64,000 bases of DNA, taken from assembly GCF_019112545.1 (NCBI RefSeq), contig NW_025064907.1, positions 124,001 through 188,000 on the forward strand, in the 5' to 3' direction. A model generated the notes under the pieces. That model worked only from the letters and a program-made list of their open reading frames with translations. It made no database searches and was not told the DNA's origin. The position numbers and the translations under genes are program-made. Of the stretch, positions 45,014 to 56,672 are shown one piece after another. Position 1 is the stretch's first letter. The number at the start of each line of letters is the position of its first letter. This DNA comes from Guyanagaster necrorhizus. Lineage: Eukaryota > Basidiomycota > Agaricomycetes > Agaricales > Physalacriaceae.

Positions 45014-46763
45014 CTAGTCAAACCCCCTCAACTTCAAGACTACCCGTTTGTAGCTCACGAGGGGAGGTGAACCGTTATCCCAGGCTTCCAACAACACATG
45101 CACCAACCCCCCTTCTGTCAGGCGCCACGTCGACCATTGCCCATTATTCTGCACCGCATCCTCACTGGGGACTGCCACCGTCGCGAGCATACCCTCCTCT
45201 TGCTCCTCGATCCCCAGCGCCGGAACCTGATCGTCGCCCGAACCAGGTAAACTCGCACCAAAATACTGTGACCACGTATACACCACCCGATCACCGTCGT
45301 CAGGATCGAAGCTTCCCCGCGCGTCCAGGACGACGCTCGTCCCCGGGTCCACCTCGACGTACAGATACTCCGGCCCCCCAGTCCCGTTGACGTACAGTCT
45401 CGGGTTATGGTTGACATCTCCAAAATCGGCAGTCGCGGTCCAGTTCATGCGTCCGGCAAAGTCGTATTGGTAGGCTTTGCGCCACTGCCAGATGGTTGCT
45501 TGGTTGGAGGTGTAGTTGCGGCCGTCGACCCCAGGGACTTTCCAGGCGATGGAGTCGGCCCATTGGTTGCTCTCGTTTGTGGGCTGCCCGTATCGTCCGC
45601 CCCAACTGAGAAAGTGGGTCGGGATGAGATGAGTCGGAGATTGCGAGTGTTACTCACCCGCCCCAGTTTGGATGATCACGCGCAGACAGACCGTTTTGAA
45701 TCAGGTAGAGGAAGGATGGTGTGTCTCCTTCCATGATGTATGCGAATTTGGGGTAGTTGGCTGAGAATGCGTTTCCGGACGACCTGATGTTGGATTGGAG
45801 CCAATCGTTGGTGACTAAACTAGAATCTGGGCCACCCTGGCATGATGATGATAAGACAAAGTTTGAAAGACATGATTGAATAATAAGTTTACCACGTCGA
45901 AATCGTAAAACAACTCGCCAGAAATGCCGCACCAGGTAGCCAAACGGTACCTAGAGAAATGTTCAGTGCTCGGGATTGTTATATTCAGGGAAGAACTTAC
46001 TGATTGAAGCCATGAATACTTGCAATGTAGAAGATGTCCGGGAAATGGGAACGTATCCAAGGACCGGCTATACCAGAGAAAAATAAGTATCATGAACAAC
46101 ATCCACCAGAAATTGTATTAAATGCACCATCGTCTTGGTCTGAGATGGCGTAGACTCGTAGATTGGCTACGAAGCTCGCCACGGCTAGTTGTGGCCTCGT
46201 TTCCCGAACCTGTAGTTATCGGTTAAGGGGGCCAAGAAATGTGGGGGGGAACTTGTAATAGATCGAACCGTCCATAGCGCTTGTGCAAGCACCGCTGCAC
46301 CGGCCCAGATAGTAACCCACAACGGGTCCCCGGCGCTGGCGTTATCAACCGCCGCAACGAGTGCCACACTAGCATTCGAATCCTTCCCCTCTCCAACGCC
46401 TTCCAACCCATACACCGGCAGCCCCGAATACACCTTCCCCAACAGCTCGTCCGTTTCCGGCCAGCCCTCCGCGTGTTTCGTCAGGTTGTCTCGAACGTCG
46501 CCCCACTCCCATACTTTGTCTTGGATCTGCCACGCGAAGGTGTCGTTCCGGAGCCAGGTGGAAGTGACCGCTGCGAGGCCTTGGATGGAAAAGTGGTTGG
46601 CGTAGAGGAGGAGACGGGTCAGGGACATTGTGTCGTCAGGCTCGTTGGCGATGTCGGTGAGAACGAAGACGCGCGGTTTGGTTGTGAAGGACTCGAGGGT
46701 GGTGGATTGGGTACGGGCGACTGCTCCGTATATAAGGCATACCGCGAGGGCGATGGTAAACAT
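45014..46763 (-). CDS. Secreted DUF1593 (Sde182-like) nucleoside-hydrolase-like protein
   Basis: Predicted extracellular protein of 490 residues. Exons 46269-46763, 46128-46209, 46001-46067, 45893-45950, 45658-45836 and 45014-45605 sum to 1473 nt in one frame. Signal peptide MFTIALAVCLIYGAVART; N-terminal nucleoside-hydrolase-like fold with PRVFVLTDIANEPDDTMSL (Asp-rich site), GLAAVTSTWL, and LRVYAISDQDD/AGPWIRSHFPDIFYIAS. The C-terminal part (from about residue 340) is the Ig-like Sde182 C domain (ADFGDVNHNPRLYVNG, SFDPDDGD). Bacterial relatives are called cellulose-binding proteins, but the substrate in fungi is not settled. The first intron has a weak GTTCGA donor; the others are standard. 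No damage seen. Confidence 0.88.
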
Positions 46764-47110
46764 GGTGGTGGTGGCCCGGGTGAGGGAATCTTAAACTTGA
46801 GAGGATGGAGTGGTACTTTAGGACATGGGGATGATATTTTATCGGCCAGATACTTCTATGTCGAAGAAGGTATGGACCAAGCGGACCGAGCTTCGTGTCC
46901 TGGTGATCAAGCGAACATCCAGGTGACCCGCCAGTCGCTTGGCTGATAATTTGGGGGGGTTGGAGCTGGTCGAAGGCATGAAGGACTGGCTCTAGAACGT
47001 TGGGTATTGAAGGCTGTACCTCTCCCGTTGGCGTTCCTGAAGACAAAGTTAAGAGACTAAAATTGTGGCACAAAACCTTTGGGACACACAACCAATTCGA
47101 GGATCAGAAG
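46764..47110. other. Intergenic, promoter side of the DUF1593 gene
   Basis: No gene seen on either strand. Confidence 0.35.
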
Positions 47111-47345
47111 CCGGCGGCGTCTCCTTCTTTTCACTACCAGTTCCGTCCTTCCTTGTCAACTCGTTCTTGAACTTCTAACGTTGGAAGTCCAAGAGCGAGT
47201 CCGAGGGCGATGACTAAGCCACGAGAAACTTGGGGTATCCGGGTCGAACATCCGAAGAAAGGTCACGGTGAGTTCGAATGATGCGACGAACAGTAAGAGG
47301 CCTCCATCTCTTAGCATCGTAATTCTCATGTTTGTGGACCTATAA
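47111..47345 (-). pseudogene. Possible C-terminal remnant of a multipass membrane protein
   Basis: On the minus strand an exon-like stretch reads RITMLRDGGLLLFVASFEL and then, one frame over, SRGLVIALGLALGLPTLEVQ, stopping at TAG near 47145. Two hydrophobic helices preceded by a LRDG motif resemble the end of the DUF6533-type membrane proteins common in Agaricomycetes. A frame change between the two parts suggests decay. Identification is tentative. Confidence 0.35.
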
Positions 47346-47349
47346 AGTG

Positions 47350-47469
47350 TTGCCAACCAGTCCGTTTGCTGCGAGCGTGAGAACTACTTGGATAGGTATT
47401 GTCACCCTCTGAATTTTCAGAATGGTCTCGTTGCCCTCGACTGTACTCCCATCAAAGTTGGAGTTTAGT
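47350..47469 (+). pseudogene. Hydrophobin 3' relic (relic 2)
   Basis: The plus strand carries 'caaccagtccgtttgctgcgag...gagaactac' (about 47358-47390), matching the QPVCCKDNNY exon of the intact hydrophobin with an indel. A short intron and acceptor TTTTCAG follow, then NGLVALDCTPIKVGV and TAG (47421-47468), matching its last exon NGVVALGCTPINVGL. The 5' two thirds of the gene are gone. It lies 13 kb away from and opposite in strand to the other two. Confidence 0.72.
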
Positions 47470-47990
47470 TTGTTCTTGGTTGAGGTCGCGTAACGTTGAT
47501 ATAAAATAATTATACACCATTGGTCCTTGAAATTTTTGTGATCGATTTCAGGAAGGGAAGATACCAGCGAGGTGACGTGACTTTTTCGGACCGTAATTTA
47601 TACTCCACCATAAAAAGGGCCCATCCTGCATGTGCAGCTAGTAAAAACTTGGAAGTGACTAGCAGTGGCGAGAGGGTAAAAAGATACGCGATCTGCTGTT
47701 TCAAATTGTGAGAAGGACCAAGAACGTCGCTCATTGGAAGACTCTGTGTGGGAAGTTACGACCCAGCACACTTCGCAAGAGTAGGACAAGATGAAGTTGG
47801 TACGGCTATATCGTCCTTCCGGGATGAGACCAACCCTAACTCTAAACGTCCACGGCCACGGGATATATTTCCTAGTACACAAATCTGTCTGTCTGTCCCG
47901 ACAGTGTTGAGTGTTTCCACCACATCGGGGACTTTGGTCGTTAGATAAGCAGCCCTAAGCTGGAGTAACGGTATAGATGGCTATGAAGGG
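47470..47990. other. Intergenic
   Basis: No supported feature between the hydrophobin relic and the decayed AlkB-like paralog. Confidence 0.3.
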
Positions 47991-48520
47991 GAGTGGTGCA
48001 GGAGGCCACAGTTACCTCTGTAATACGGATAGTACTGAGGGTCAGATGGTTGCTGAGTGCGCAGAAGGTGAGCAACTTCAACGAGGCGTTTCTTGTGCTT
48101 AGTAGGAAGCATACCACTAGTTCCATGTGACGGTTGTAGGAGGCCGTCGGTTTTCCATCAGAATCTGCATGACCCAACAGGACTTGAGGACACACAGAAA
48201 AGCTCGAAACGTTGGATCCACGGGTGCGCTATGGACTTTTGAAAGCCGAACTTAGCTTCACAATGGCAGAAGAAGGTGTGCACACAGGAAAAGGACCCAT
48301 TTCGGGAGCCAGGCGGTGGCGGACTTATGAGACGACGAGCCCAGCGCAGAGAGGCAAAATCGATGTACCGGTGTGTGAGTCTGCTCTTGGGTATCATGGC
48401 TTTTTTTTCTTTATAATGTTGAAGGTCGAAGGGGAGGACATCACTCTAGCGAATGCACCTTCCCAATCTGAAGTCAAATCGCCTGCAACCTGCACGGTCG
48501 GAAAGGTAACGCAATAGGTC
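47991..48520 (+). pseudogene. Decayed paralog of the 5' end of the AlkB-like gene
   Basis: Plus-strand matches to 30,840-31,700 in the same order. 'gaaggtgagcaacttc...cttgtgcttagtag' (48064-48106) matches the duplicated intron of the AlkB-like gene. TTSPAQRGKIDVPV followed by 'gtgtgagtctgctcttgg' (48340-48392) matches TSPAKRRKLDVPM and its donor 'gtgagtctgctattgg'. After the intron, VEGEDITLANAPSQSEVKSP (48426-48485) matches VKLGEEANALTKATSQGDSP. The match then fades, and the zinc ribbon and dioxygenase parts are absent. Confidence 0.65.
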
Positions 48521-50030
48521 CTGAGGTGCGACTGGCTCGCGGCGACGAATAACAATACCGGCGACGCCCTCTTTTCAGGGTGCAAATCTAGCTCAAGCAC
48601 CGTGGGCCACCCTACACAAGAATTTCATGAAGGATTCAGCATTGTCAATCTGTCCAGCAGAGAGGATGTCTCGGTTTCCTGTCCATCGAAGGAGAGAAGA
48701 TGCGAGATTCAAAACCCTGAAAGAAGTAAGCGCCTGGCTTTGCCCTTTGCGTCGAAATCTAATTATGCTGTAGCTCGAAACTGCCGTATCATTTTCGCAC
48801 CTCCACCTACCATCGGAGGCTCTAGACGTCGTCTCGTCAAGCCCCAAGTCTCATTTAACGGAAGCTCCTGTTGGGGGTTCACCCTGCTTTACCTTCTGTG
48901 TGTTTGACAGGGCTGAGGAGTTCAAGCCTTTATCTCTTATTTGGATACTGCGGTAATCCAAATTTAGAGTAAGCTTCATAGACTGATATCATTTAGGCAG
49001 GCACCTTCGTGGGTCCGAATCTGCTGTCAAAGATAAGGACTCTGTCTCCTACTTCCATCATGTCGTCGACCACCACCTCCCCGAGACTCACTGGAACGAC
49101 GCAAAGCCGTAGACGATGGGCTTTCTACAAGTATGAGAATCTGTACATCTGTAACATTCAGAATCGCAGCCGGTATGTGCACTCCTAATACCTGAAGAAG
49201 GTCGTTTTAGTTTATGATGCATGAAGGAGATAGCCATTTATCGTTACTGGCGACCTCGATCCTCACCGTCTTTGTCACGGGGCCCTTTGAACTACAAACT
49301 AAGCTAGGGAGTTAGTAACGTGTTACGAGTGCACATTCACGAGCCGGGTGACATCGCGAATCGGGTGACCACTCGGTGAAGCGGACCGGGACCATGGACC
49401 AGCGAATGCGGCATTTGCAATGCTCAAGTAAAGAAATTTGCAGCAATTCGTTCGTGAGCCGTTGAAATTTCATTGTCATTTGGCTATGAAACATCGCAAC
49501 GGCGGATCCCGAACAGGCGCGTGGCCTACGCCACAAGCTTCAGCTGGCCAGTGTTGTTGCTCACGAGACCTGATGTTCTCATCTTTCACCCCTCCCCATG
49601 GCCAACGCTCACGCAGCAGAAGCTCCAATAGCGCATGGGGCACTGTACCAAGAATAAACCCACGGGATGGGATCAAAGCCCGCGGAAGCAGACCGGCACG
49701 ACAAAATTTCGTTCTCACTGTTCCTCTCTTCATCCACTCAACACTATCTCAGGCATCTATCATGCGAATTGTAAGGCATCCTGGAAATCTCGTCGGTGAC
49801 GAGGCGGGCCCTCTCCAGGATCGATCCGTGAAACAAACGACTTAAAAACCTATTTCCTGTTGGCATTTCAAATTTCGCGGTATACGAAAGTTTTAGGATT
49901 TTTCCATGCGAGCACGCGGCGGCCTCCCGGTCCAGTTCTTGGTCCAGGACTACTCGTCGCACGGGATATAAACGGGAGGCCTGCGAGGCATACTTCTTTT
50001 CATCTTCTTCCTCTCTTTCACGAAATCGTG
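48521..50030. other. Intergenic, no confident gene
   Basis: A short start at 49062 (MSSTTTSPRLTG, ending at a GTATGT donor near 49175) could be an exon of a small gene but has no partner that I can identify. Probable permease promoter lies just before 50031, with a TATA-like 'gggatataaac' at 49963-49973. Confidence 0.35.
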
Positions 50031-52641
50031 ATGGACCCCTCCAAAGAAAAATCAAACGAGACGAGCGCCAAAGCCGTCCCGGCTTTCTATGATCCCAGCC
50101 AGGAGAGTACCTGGACTCGACTGGGTCTCAGTTTGGAGAGTTTTAAGCGTGCGCCAGGTGTGACTGGGTGAGTCCCTGGCTGGTCGTGTGCCAATATACG
50201 ACCTCTTTTTCTTAATTTTAACTCTTCTTCCTCTAGTGGCCAGGTTGTCGCCGGAGGGCACAATGTCAACGAAATCGAGGATATCCAAGCCGATGCGCCG
50301 ATGCTGCAGCCCAAAATGAAAAAGCGTCATTTGAATATGATCGCTGTTGGCGGAAGCATTGGCACGGGTCTTTTCGTCGGCTCTGGCGCGGCTCTACACA
50401 ATGGTGGTCCCGCTGGTGTTATCATCTCATACATCATCATCGGTATCCTGTTGATCAATGTCACCCAGGTAGGTTCCCTTCCTTTTCTGCTACTTAGTTG
50501 TATATCAGTGACATCGTAATAGGCCCTCGGTGAAATGGCCATCATGTATCCTGTCTCGGGCGGTTTTTATACCCTTGCCGATCGATTTCTTGATCCTTCA
50601 TTTGCGTTTGCCATGGGTTGGAACTATTGCTTCCAATGGTTCGCCGCTCTGCCTCTCGAAATTACCGTCGCCGGGACCACGGTACAATACTGGACCGATA
50701 AAGTCCCCATCGCTGTTTGGATTACAATATTTTGGGCTGTCATCAGTGTGTCTGGGTTTTATACGCCGCTTCTCCTGTGATGCTGACGACCATCAGTCTT
50801 CATTTCTATCTTCGGAACACTTGGCTATGCAGAAGAGGAATTCTGGTCGTCGTGTTTGAAGCTTTTGGTGGTGGTCATGTTCATATTCCTTGGAATGTTA
50901 GTGTTTACTTCTCTTTCCGTCAACAAGTGGCCTTTTGCTAACCGTGATCATGCAGAATCTGCGTTTCTGGCGGCGGACCGAAGAGCGGAGAGTTCGGTTC
51001 TTATGTGGGTGGCAAGTATTGGCATGACCCAGGAGCATTCGCGAACGGTTTCAAAGGCGTATGTGCTGTTTTCGTGACTGGTGCATTGATTTGAAGATCC
51101 GAGCTCTGGTACATGCTAACCGGTTTCCCTTCCTACAGCCGCCTTCTCATTCTGTATGTCTATGGTGCTTCTCTCTATCCAAGTCCTTGACGTGTCGGAT
51201 AGCTGGAACCGAGCTCGTTGGTCTCGCTGCTTCGGAGACTGCCGATCCGAGAGGAACTATGCCTGGTATTCCTCTGATGTGTCCATTTATAGAGAGAGAA
51301 ATTGAGGCGTATTTTCAGGTGCCGTCAAGGGAACGTTTTGGCGTGTCGTACGTTCTTCATAACCTCACTTGCGCTGTACTCACGACGTTCTGTAGACCGT
51401 CATCTATATAACTTCCCTGACAATCATTGGCTTAATGGTTCCTTGGAATGACGATCGACTTCTTGGTGGTAGCGGCGCGTCAGCTTCACCTTTCGTCATT
51501 GCTCTGGACCTGGCTAATATCAATGGGCTTAATCGTGAGTTAATGTTGACATCTCGTTGTTTGTCATGGACCATCATTGACGCTCTTAGATCTCGTTAAT
51601 GCCACAATCTGTGTTTCCGTGCTCTCTATCGGTCTATCAAGTGTATACGGTGCATCTCGTACTCTAACGGCCTTGGCTGAAAATGGATACGCCCCGCGGA
51701 TTTTCGCATACGGTATGGCTCCGCTTGCCTTCAGCAGACGTATTGGATGGAACCCTGATTTTCACGCATAGTGGATAAATCGAGTCGACCTCTGGTCTCC
51801 GTGTTGGGTGTTCTTGTCTTCGCTGCCATCGCATATGTCAACGTCGTGGCGGCCGGCGATACTGTCTGTGGGTATTGGGCTATATCCTGCCTGCCTTCTT
51901 TTAATTACTGTTTACTAATAATAATAATATACTCGGCAGTTGATTGGCTGCAGGCCATTTCGGGACTCTCAACGCTCTTTACGTGGCTCTCCGTGTGTCT
52001 CTGCCAGTATGTCATCCATTTTCATACCGAACCGAGAGTATGGACCTAAGCTAGCGTACATCTGTAGCATACGGTTTAGGCACGCCTGGACAATTCAGGG
52101 ACACTCCATCGAGGAGCTACCTTATCAAGCCATGGGTGGTATATATGGGTCTTGGCTCGGTGTCGTTTTGATCGTCTTGGTCCTAATAGCGCAATTCTAT
52201 GTCGTGAGTCGTGACGGCCGTCAGTTAATCATCAGTGAACTCATATAGCTCTCCCAGGCTCTTTTCCCCGTCGGAGAGGACCTTCATGGCGCAGCCGCTG
52301 GCCAGGCGTTCTTCCGTACGCTCTCTTGCTCACATCGTTGGTGGCACTTTTTCCTCACACACACACCCTCTCATGTTAGAGGCGTATCTGGCTTTTCCTG
52401 TCTTGCTTCTGTTCTACATTATCGGTTTCTTGTGGAAACGCAAGCTTCCCAAGCGGGCCAGTGACATCGACCTTGACGTACGTCGTTTGTTTCCGGTGAC
52501 CGGATAACCGTGTTCTGAACGTAGCATTCACAGTCTGGACGCAAATCATGGCTTACGGTGCAAGAGATGAGGGCGTACCGTGCGGAGCGTGCTAATGCCC
52601 CCACTCATATAAAGCTTTGGCGTATGCTGTTCTCGAATTAA
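50031..52641 (+). CDS. Amino-acid permease (APC superfamily, YAT type)
   Basis: Plasma-membrane proton-coupled amino-acid transporter of 582 residues in 16 exons: 50031-50167, 50237-50468, 50523-50745, 50797-50896, 50956-51080, 51139-51153, 51203-51265, 51319-51347, 51396-51534, 51590-51712, 51772-51867, 51940-52006, 52068-52203, 52258-52315, 52380-52477 and 52534-52641 (1749 nt, one frame). The signature loop is KMKKRHLNMIAVGGSIGTGL in the first helix, followed by ALGEMAIMYPVSGGF. Other conserved blocks are GMGWNYCFQW-like (AMGWNYCFQWFAALP), the loop GGGPKSGEFGSYVGGKYW, AASETADPR, YGASRTLTALAENGYAP and FTWLSVCLCHIRF. Exon 6 is only 15 nt. The substrate cannot be read from sequence. It converges on the transcription factor gene, with 222 bp between stops. 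Confidence 0.93.
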
Positions 52642-52863
52642 TGGTATTGTATCTACACTGGAAGGTTTGTATACCTGATACCAAGTAGGTAGACCACCAC
52701 CCTTAGCGTATACCTTGGATGGTAAGCGCGTTGTTACTCTGTATATTCGTAGCTATATATAATACACATACGAAGTTAGTAGTCCTTGATTATTACGACG
52801 ACCAAGTTGAGGGGTTGTGAAGATTGGAGAGGTACATGCTCCAGTCACCCAGTCTAACGTCCG
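52642..52863. other. Convergent intergenic gap, permease and transcription factor
   Basis: A 222-bp gap that must hold the 3' ends of both genes. No separate terminator is recognisable. Confidence 0.4.
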
Positions 52864-55745
52864 TCAACAAGAACAGCAAGACATTCGGGAACAAACGTAC
52901 TCCATGGAAGGCGCGCTATCCCCCCGTCTAGGGTCCAACCAGCTGATGACCCCGCTACCAAGTAGGACATCCAGAGGCGCCTGTGGGTGCGGAGGCTGGC
53001 ATTCTGTATTCCAAGTCGTAAACAAAGAAGCATCACTTGAACCGCTGACGTTTGAGCTGATACTGGAAGTATCAGTAAATAGCCCGAAACCGCGGTCATC
53101 GAAACCTCCATTCCACATGCCAGAAGACGTCAGTGTAGAATCAGGCACTGGGAGGTCCCCCACAGACGCGAGGTCATGGAGGATATTCCTAATCAGTTGC
53201 GACACCATCAGTTATATGCCGTACGAAAGAAGAACAACGGTGGTAATACCGCAGAATGCCGCCAAAATACCATCTACCAGTGAATGAACGTTAGTTAATT
53301 CCGATGATGTCAAGATAAGAGCCAGAGGCACACACCAGGTATTGAGGTGCTCGAGCGCCTCCATGCATTTGTGTACATTGTCAATATCATGAGAGGCATC
53401 GAAAGAATGATCAAAGTGTCTCTGGTACCAGATGTTGAACAATAGAACAACTCCGGCATTGAAGGCTATAAACTGTCCAGTAGCTAGTTTGAGAGAGCAA
53501 GTAGAAAGAACTGGCTTCTTACGCCGGATATTGGATAGATGTGCCCTCGAATACGCTGGGCATCGATGACGGAGGAGCATGAGCGGGCGGCGTTGAGACA
53601 AATGACTAGTGAACACATATGAATTGGAGCCCAGCTATTGGAGGAAGAAATAATGAAAGGCCGGTGTATCAAGATTCTCAGCTGAAAGTATAGGATATAC
53701 AGGGAAGCAGACTGATTGAAGCGAATAGAATTTTCTTGGTTTGGATCCCATCTGACTGATAATTATGCGCATAATAAATATAAGAAAGGGCGAAAACAAC
53801 TGGATGGAGCCTTACGATGCTTAGGTACGGAATCAAACCAACTATCGAGCGACGAGTCAAGCTCCGCGGCAACCCGCCGATCCCAATCCTGGTCAAGTAA
53901 ACCGAAACACATCTTAGATTTTTTCATCAAATACTGTCAGTTACCGCACGTCGGCATATGTGAGCAAAAAAAAAAGAAGAGGGACAATCGGATACGCACG
54001 AGGGTCCGCAGGCAAGTTAGTAGCAGACGGCTGAGGCGTAAACAGGAGTTGAAATATGAGATATCAGACGGTTGGCCTGCAGGTTGTTTGAATGCCTCTT
54101 GTTCTGGATTGGCAGGTATCCAATACTGATCGTCGCATTCCACTGGAAGTTCAACATCAGTCCTGATTCTTCAGATAAGCATCAGCACGAAACGAAAAAA
54201 AAAATATGCAAGTACTCTTCGTCGTAAAGGGCGCATGGTCGACCTAGATGAGAACTAACGACTCGGTCGATAAACATAAGACACCTAAAGGAATATTTCG
54301 AGCAGCTGTACATCCAAATTTGGCATCTACCCACCAGAATGCACGTTTCCACAGTTCACCTTCCACTGTGTTTGGGGTTGAGCCGGTCGCCTGTCTTTGA
54401 TGGATGCCGGCTTCTTGAGCTAGTCGAAGCCCTATGCCTGCCAACGTCCAACCGACAGAAGCGGCTGAAGAGCCAAGCATGAACTGCGAAAACAGCTAGT
54501 AGAGGTTTTTATTAGCCACTTTGTAATGTAATAGATCCAGCAAATGGCTAACACAGATGAACTGCAAGCCATACAGTGTCGACGACGTCATTGGGAACCT
54601 GAAGGTTCGCACCACCTGATGAACCCATTTCCAGCCACTCGATTGCCAAGAACGCAGTTGCGGCTGCCCGTCGAACAGAACGCGTGGATCGTCCGAGTAC
54701 CTCGATGCCACCGCACACACGAGCATCACCACTTGGGCGAATTCCTGATCTTCCAAATGCACCTTGTCTGCAATCAAGGCATCGAAAGTCGGTCTGTGCA
54801 AAAGTGGGACGAGAATATTGACCCGCGCAAAGTACAAATCGACCAGGGATCGAAACAAGTCGTCCTCTGGAAAGACGTACATGCTATCGTGACATACCTC
54901 GGCGTGAATGCTCTGATCCGGTGGTTTCGAATCCCAAAACTCTGGTCTTTTCCAGGACAAGAAGGGCGGGGCCGCACGTGTATTGCCAGAGTACTCTTGT
55001 TTGAGCTTCATCGCCGCCTCGATAAACTGTGCACTGCTGGATTTTCCGAAAAAGCGGCACCCGAGTTTAATATCCTTGTACCATTCAGCTTTTTGCTCGT
55101 CTGGGTCTTGGAGATACATGCTGTTGATCTCAGCGGTGATATCCTTGTCGGGATCGGAGGCTCTGAGGTGCTTAGGTCCGGCCCCACTGGTAAAGCGTGA
55201 TGAATTGAACCCGCCGTCTGGAATCATCTGCGCCGCGATGATAGGAGGATCAGCAGCAACCGATCGAGTAAAGGATCTTACCTGAAGTAAAATTTTCTCC
55301 CTTTCCTGGACCTTCCTCTCCAAGTCCTCGACATATCTGCTCAGTACCAGCGTTCAGCCCCCGAAATGACACGACAAATGCGTTTACAAACGTCTCAGAA
55401 TATTCTTTCTACTTGAAGCTACGTCAGTGGTCACAATCTAGCGAGACGGTAATGGCTGACCTGGGTTCCGTCGATATACGCGCAGTCCAGCTCGAACGTA
55501 ATGCAGTTTGAGCATCGCTTCCCAGGCATAACCATCCCGTCACCTGGTCCCAAAAAATTAGCGTGTGGTGCGAAGCAGTGAAGGATCCTACATTTTACTG
55601 AGCATAGGGTAAGTTGGGGGGCCTATGGAGAGTTTGTCGGTCACGATGTACCTTTTCTATGGCGGCAGTTATCGCAGGCCTTCTGTTTTCTCCTTCTCTT
55701 TGTCAGGTCGTGTTTGCTGCGTAGACTTTCTTCGTTTGATGGCAT
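52864..55745 (-). CDS. Zn2Cys6 fungal transcription factor (fungal_trans domain)
   Basis: Nuclear DNA-binding regulator. It starts at 55745 with a basic N-terminus and RRRKQKACDNCRHRK (first half of the zinc cluster), splices to PGKRCSNCITFELDC (second half, about 55480-55530), then SRYVEDLERKVQEREKILL (coiled-coil dimerisation, about 55300-55340). The middle homology region follows (FRSLVDLYFARVNILVPLLH, PTFDALIADKVHL, ASRYSDDPRVL; 54,500-55,000; then GWTLAGIGLRLAQEAGIHQR and ELWKRAFWW, 54,310-54,460). Further exons lead to a Ser/Gly-rich tail ending at 52864. The spacing around the zinc cluster suggests that the third Cys is not encoded in the obvious splice form (PGDG where RCDG is expected). 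The 3' exon borders (53,2-54,2 kb) are only roughly placed. Confidence 0.8.
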
Positions 55746-55891
55746 GGATAAAGGAAGTATAAGGATTCTGCAACTGGATGGTCAAACCTTCGAGTGGTCG
55801 TCGCGGTCTGCATTACACATGGGCGCGAAAGCGGTGACGTACTTGTTTGCCGTGGCTTCGCTGATAAATGCACATTTGACAAATCCGTAGG
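55746..55891. other. Intergenic, transcription factor upstream region
   Basis: No gene. Ends at the 6-bp duplication (55892-55897) that flanks the inverted-repeat element. Confidence 0.35.
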
Positions 55892-55897
55892 TAGGTA

Positions 55898-56484
55898 AGG
55901 TATGCTTCAAGCGGAACCAAGGATATCACGTGATGTGACTGATCTGTGACTGTCTGCGACTCATTAGCCCGACTCGGTGTATCCACTTCATTTCTATTGT
56001 TGTTGTGTAGAATCTATTCTATAGTATCTATACAATCCCTGCTTTATCCAGTACTTCAAAAATACATTCTGGAATGGTCCAGTGACCCTTATACTTCTTT
56101 GCTGCCCAAGCAGCCTGATTCCCACTTAATTTCTTCTGATAAGCATCAGGATATTGTACTAGGTTATGCAGCTTCCTAGGAATAGGAGGCATGCCCACAC
56201 AACATGTTCCAGCTGAATATGACGCATGAATATGTCATGTCACGGTTGTATCTTAATTTGTCCACTGCCATCAAATCACAAATTTGCTATCTAATCTTGC
56301 TGAGCTTTAAAATCGGGATATCAAAGCCTGAGCATTTATGCAAAATAACATTATCTACAGTCCCTCGGAGCCAGATTTGGCATTTACTTCCATATGCAGA
56401 AGTAGATAGGTTTTTTTTGTGAAAACATGACGATGCGTAACACATTGGTCACGTGATCTCATTGGTTCCGCTTGAGGCATACCT
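55898..56484. mobile_element. 587-bp inverted-repeat element (MITE) with CACGTG in both ends
   Basis: The left end reads AGGTATGCTTCAAGCGGAAC and the right end, inverted, AGGTATGCCTCAAGCGGAAC. The match continues through CCAA and, after a short gap, ATCACGTGA on both sides. It is flanked by the direct repeat TAGGTA (55892-55897 and 56485-56490). It has no transposase frame and its interior is AT-rich and CpG-poor compared with the flanks. The superfamily is uncertain: the 6-bp duplication could instead be a TA duplication inside a longer chance match. Confidence 0.8.
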
Positions 56485-56490
56485 TAGGTA

Positions 56491-56672
56491 TGTAGCATTA
56501 CACAGCACGGTCCATCCAAGGGGCGTAATTGGTTGAGTAACAGAAATCACTGCAGGAATGACGCTAAGTGCAAAAAAATAAATTACTCACAGAAACATTA
56601 AACTGACAAAAAGAAGGGAAGTAGGGGGGGAGAAAGTGAGTGGTTAGAGGCGTGAATGTCTTCAGGGCGTAC
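56491..56672. other. Short unassigned gap
   Basis: Between the inverted-repeat element and the DUF262 exon. The continuation of the DUF262 gene was expected here but I could not find it. Confidence 0.3.

Noticed and set aside
49062..49175. Short start exon MSSTTTSPRLTG... before a GTATGT donor
   Set aside because: No second exon with matching phase could be found, and no paralog supports it.
55892..55897. TAGGTA as a definitive 6-bp target duplication
   Set aside because: The left flank reads TAGGTAGGTA, so a shorter TA duplication within repetitive flanks cannot be excluded. The element itself is kept, its superfamily is not assigned.
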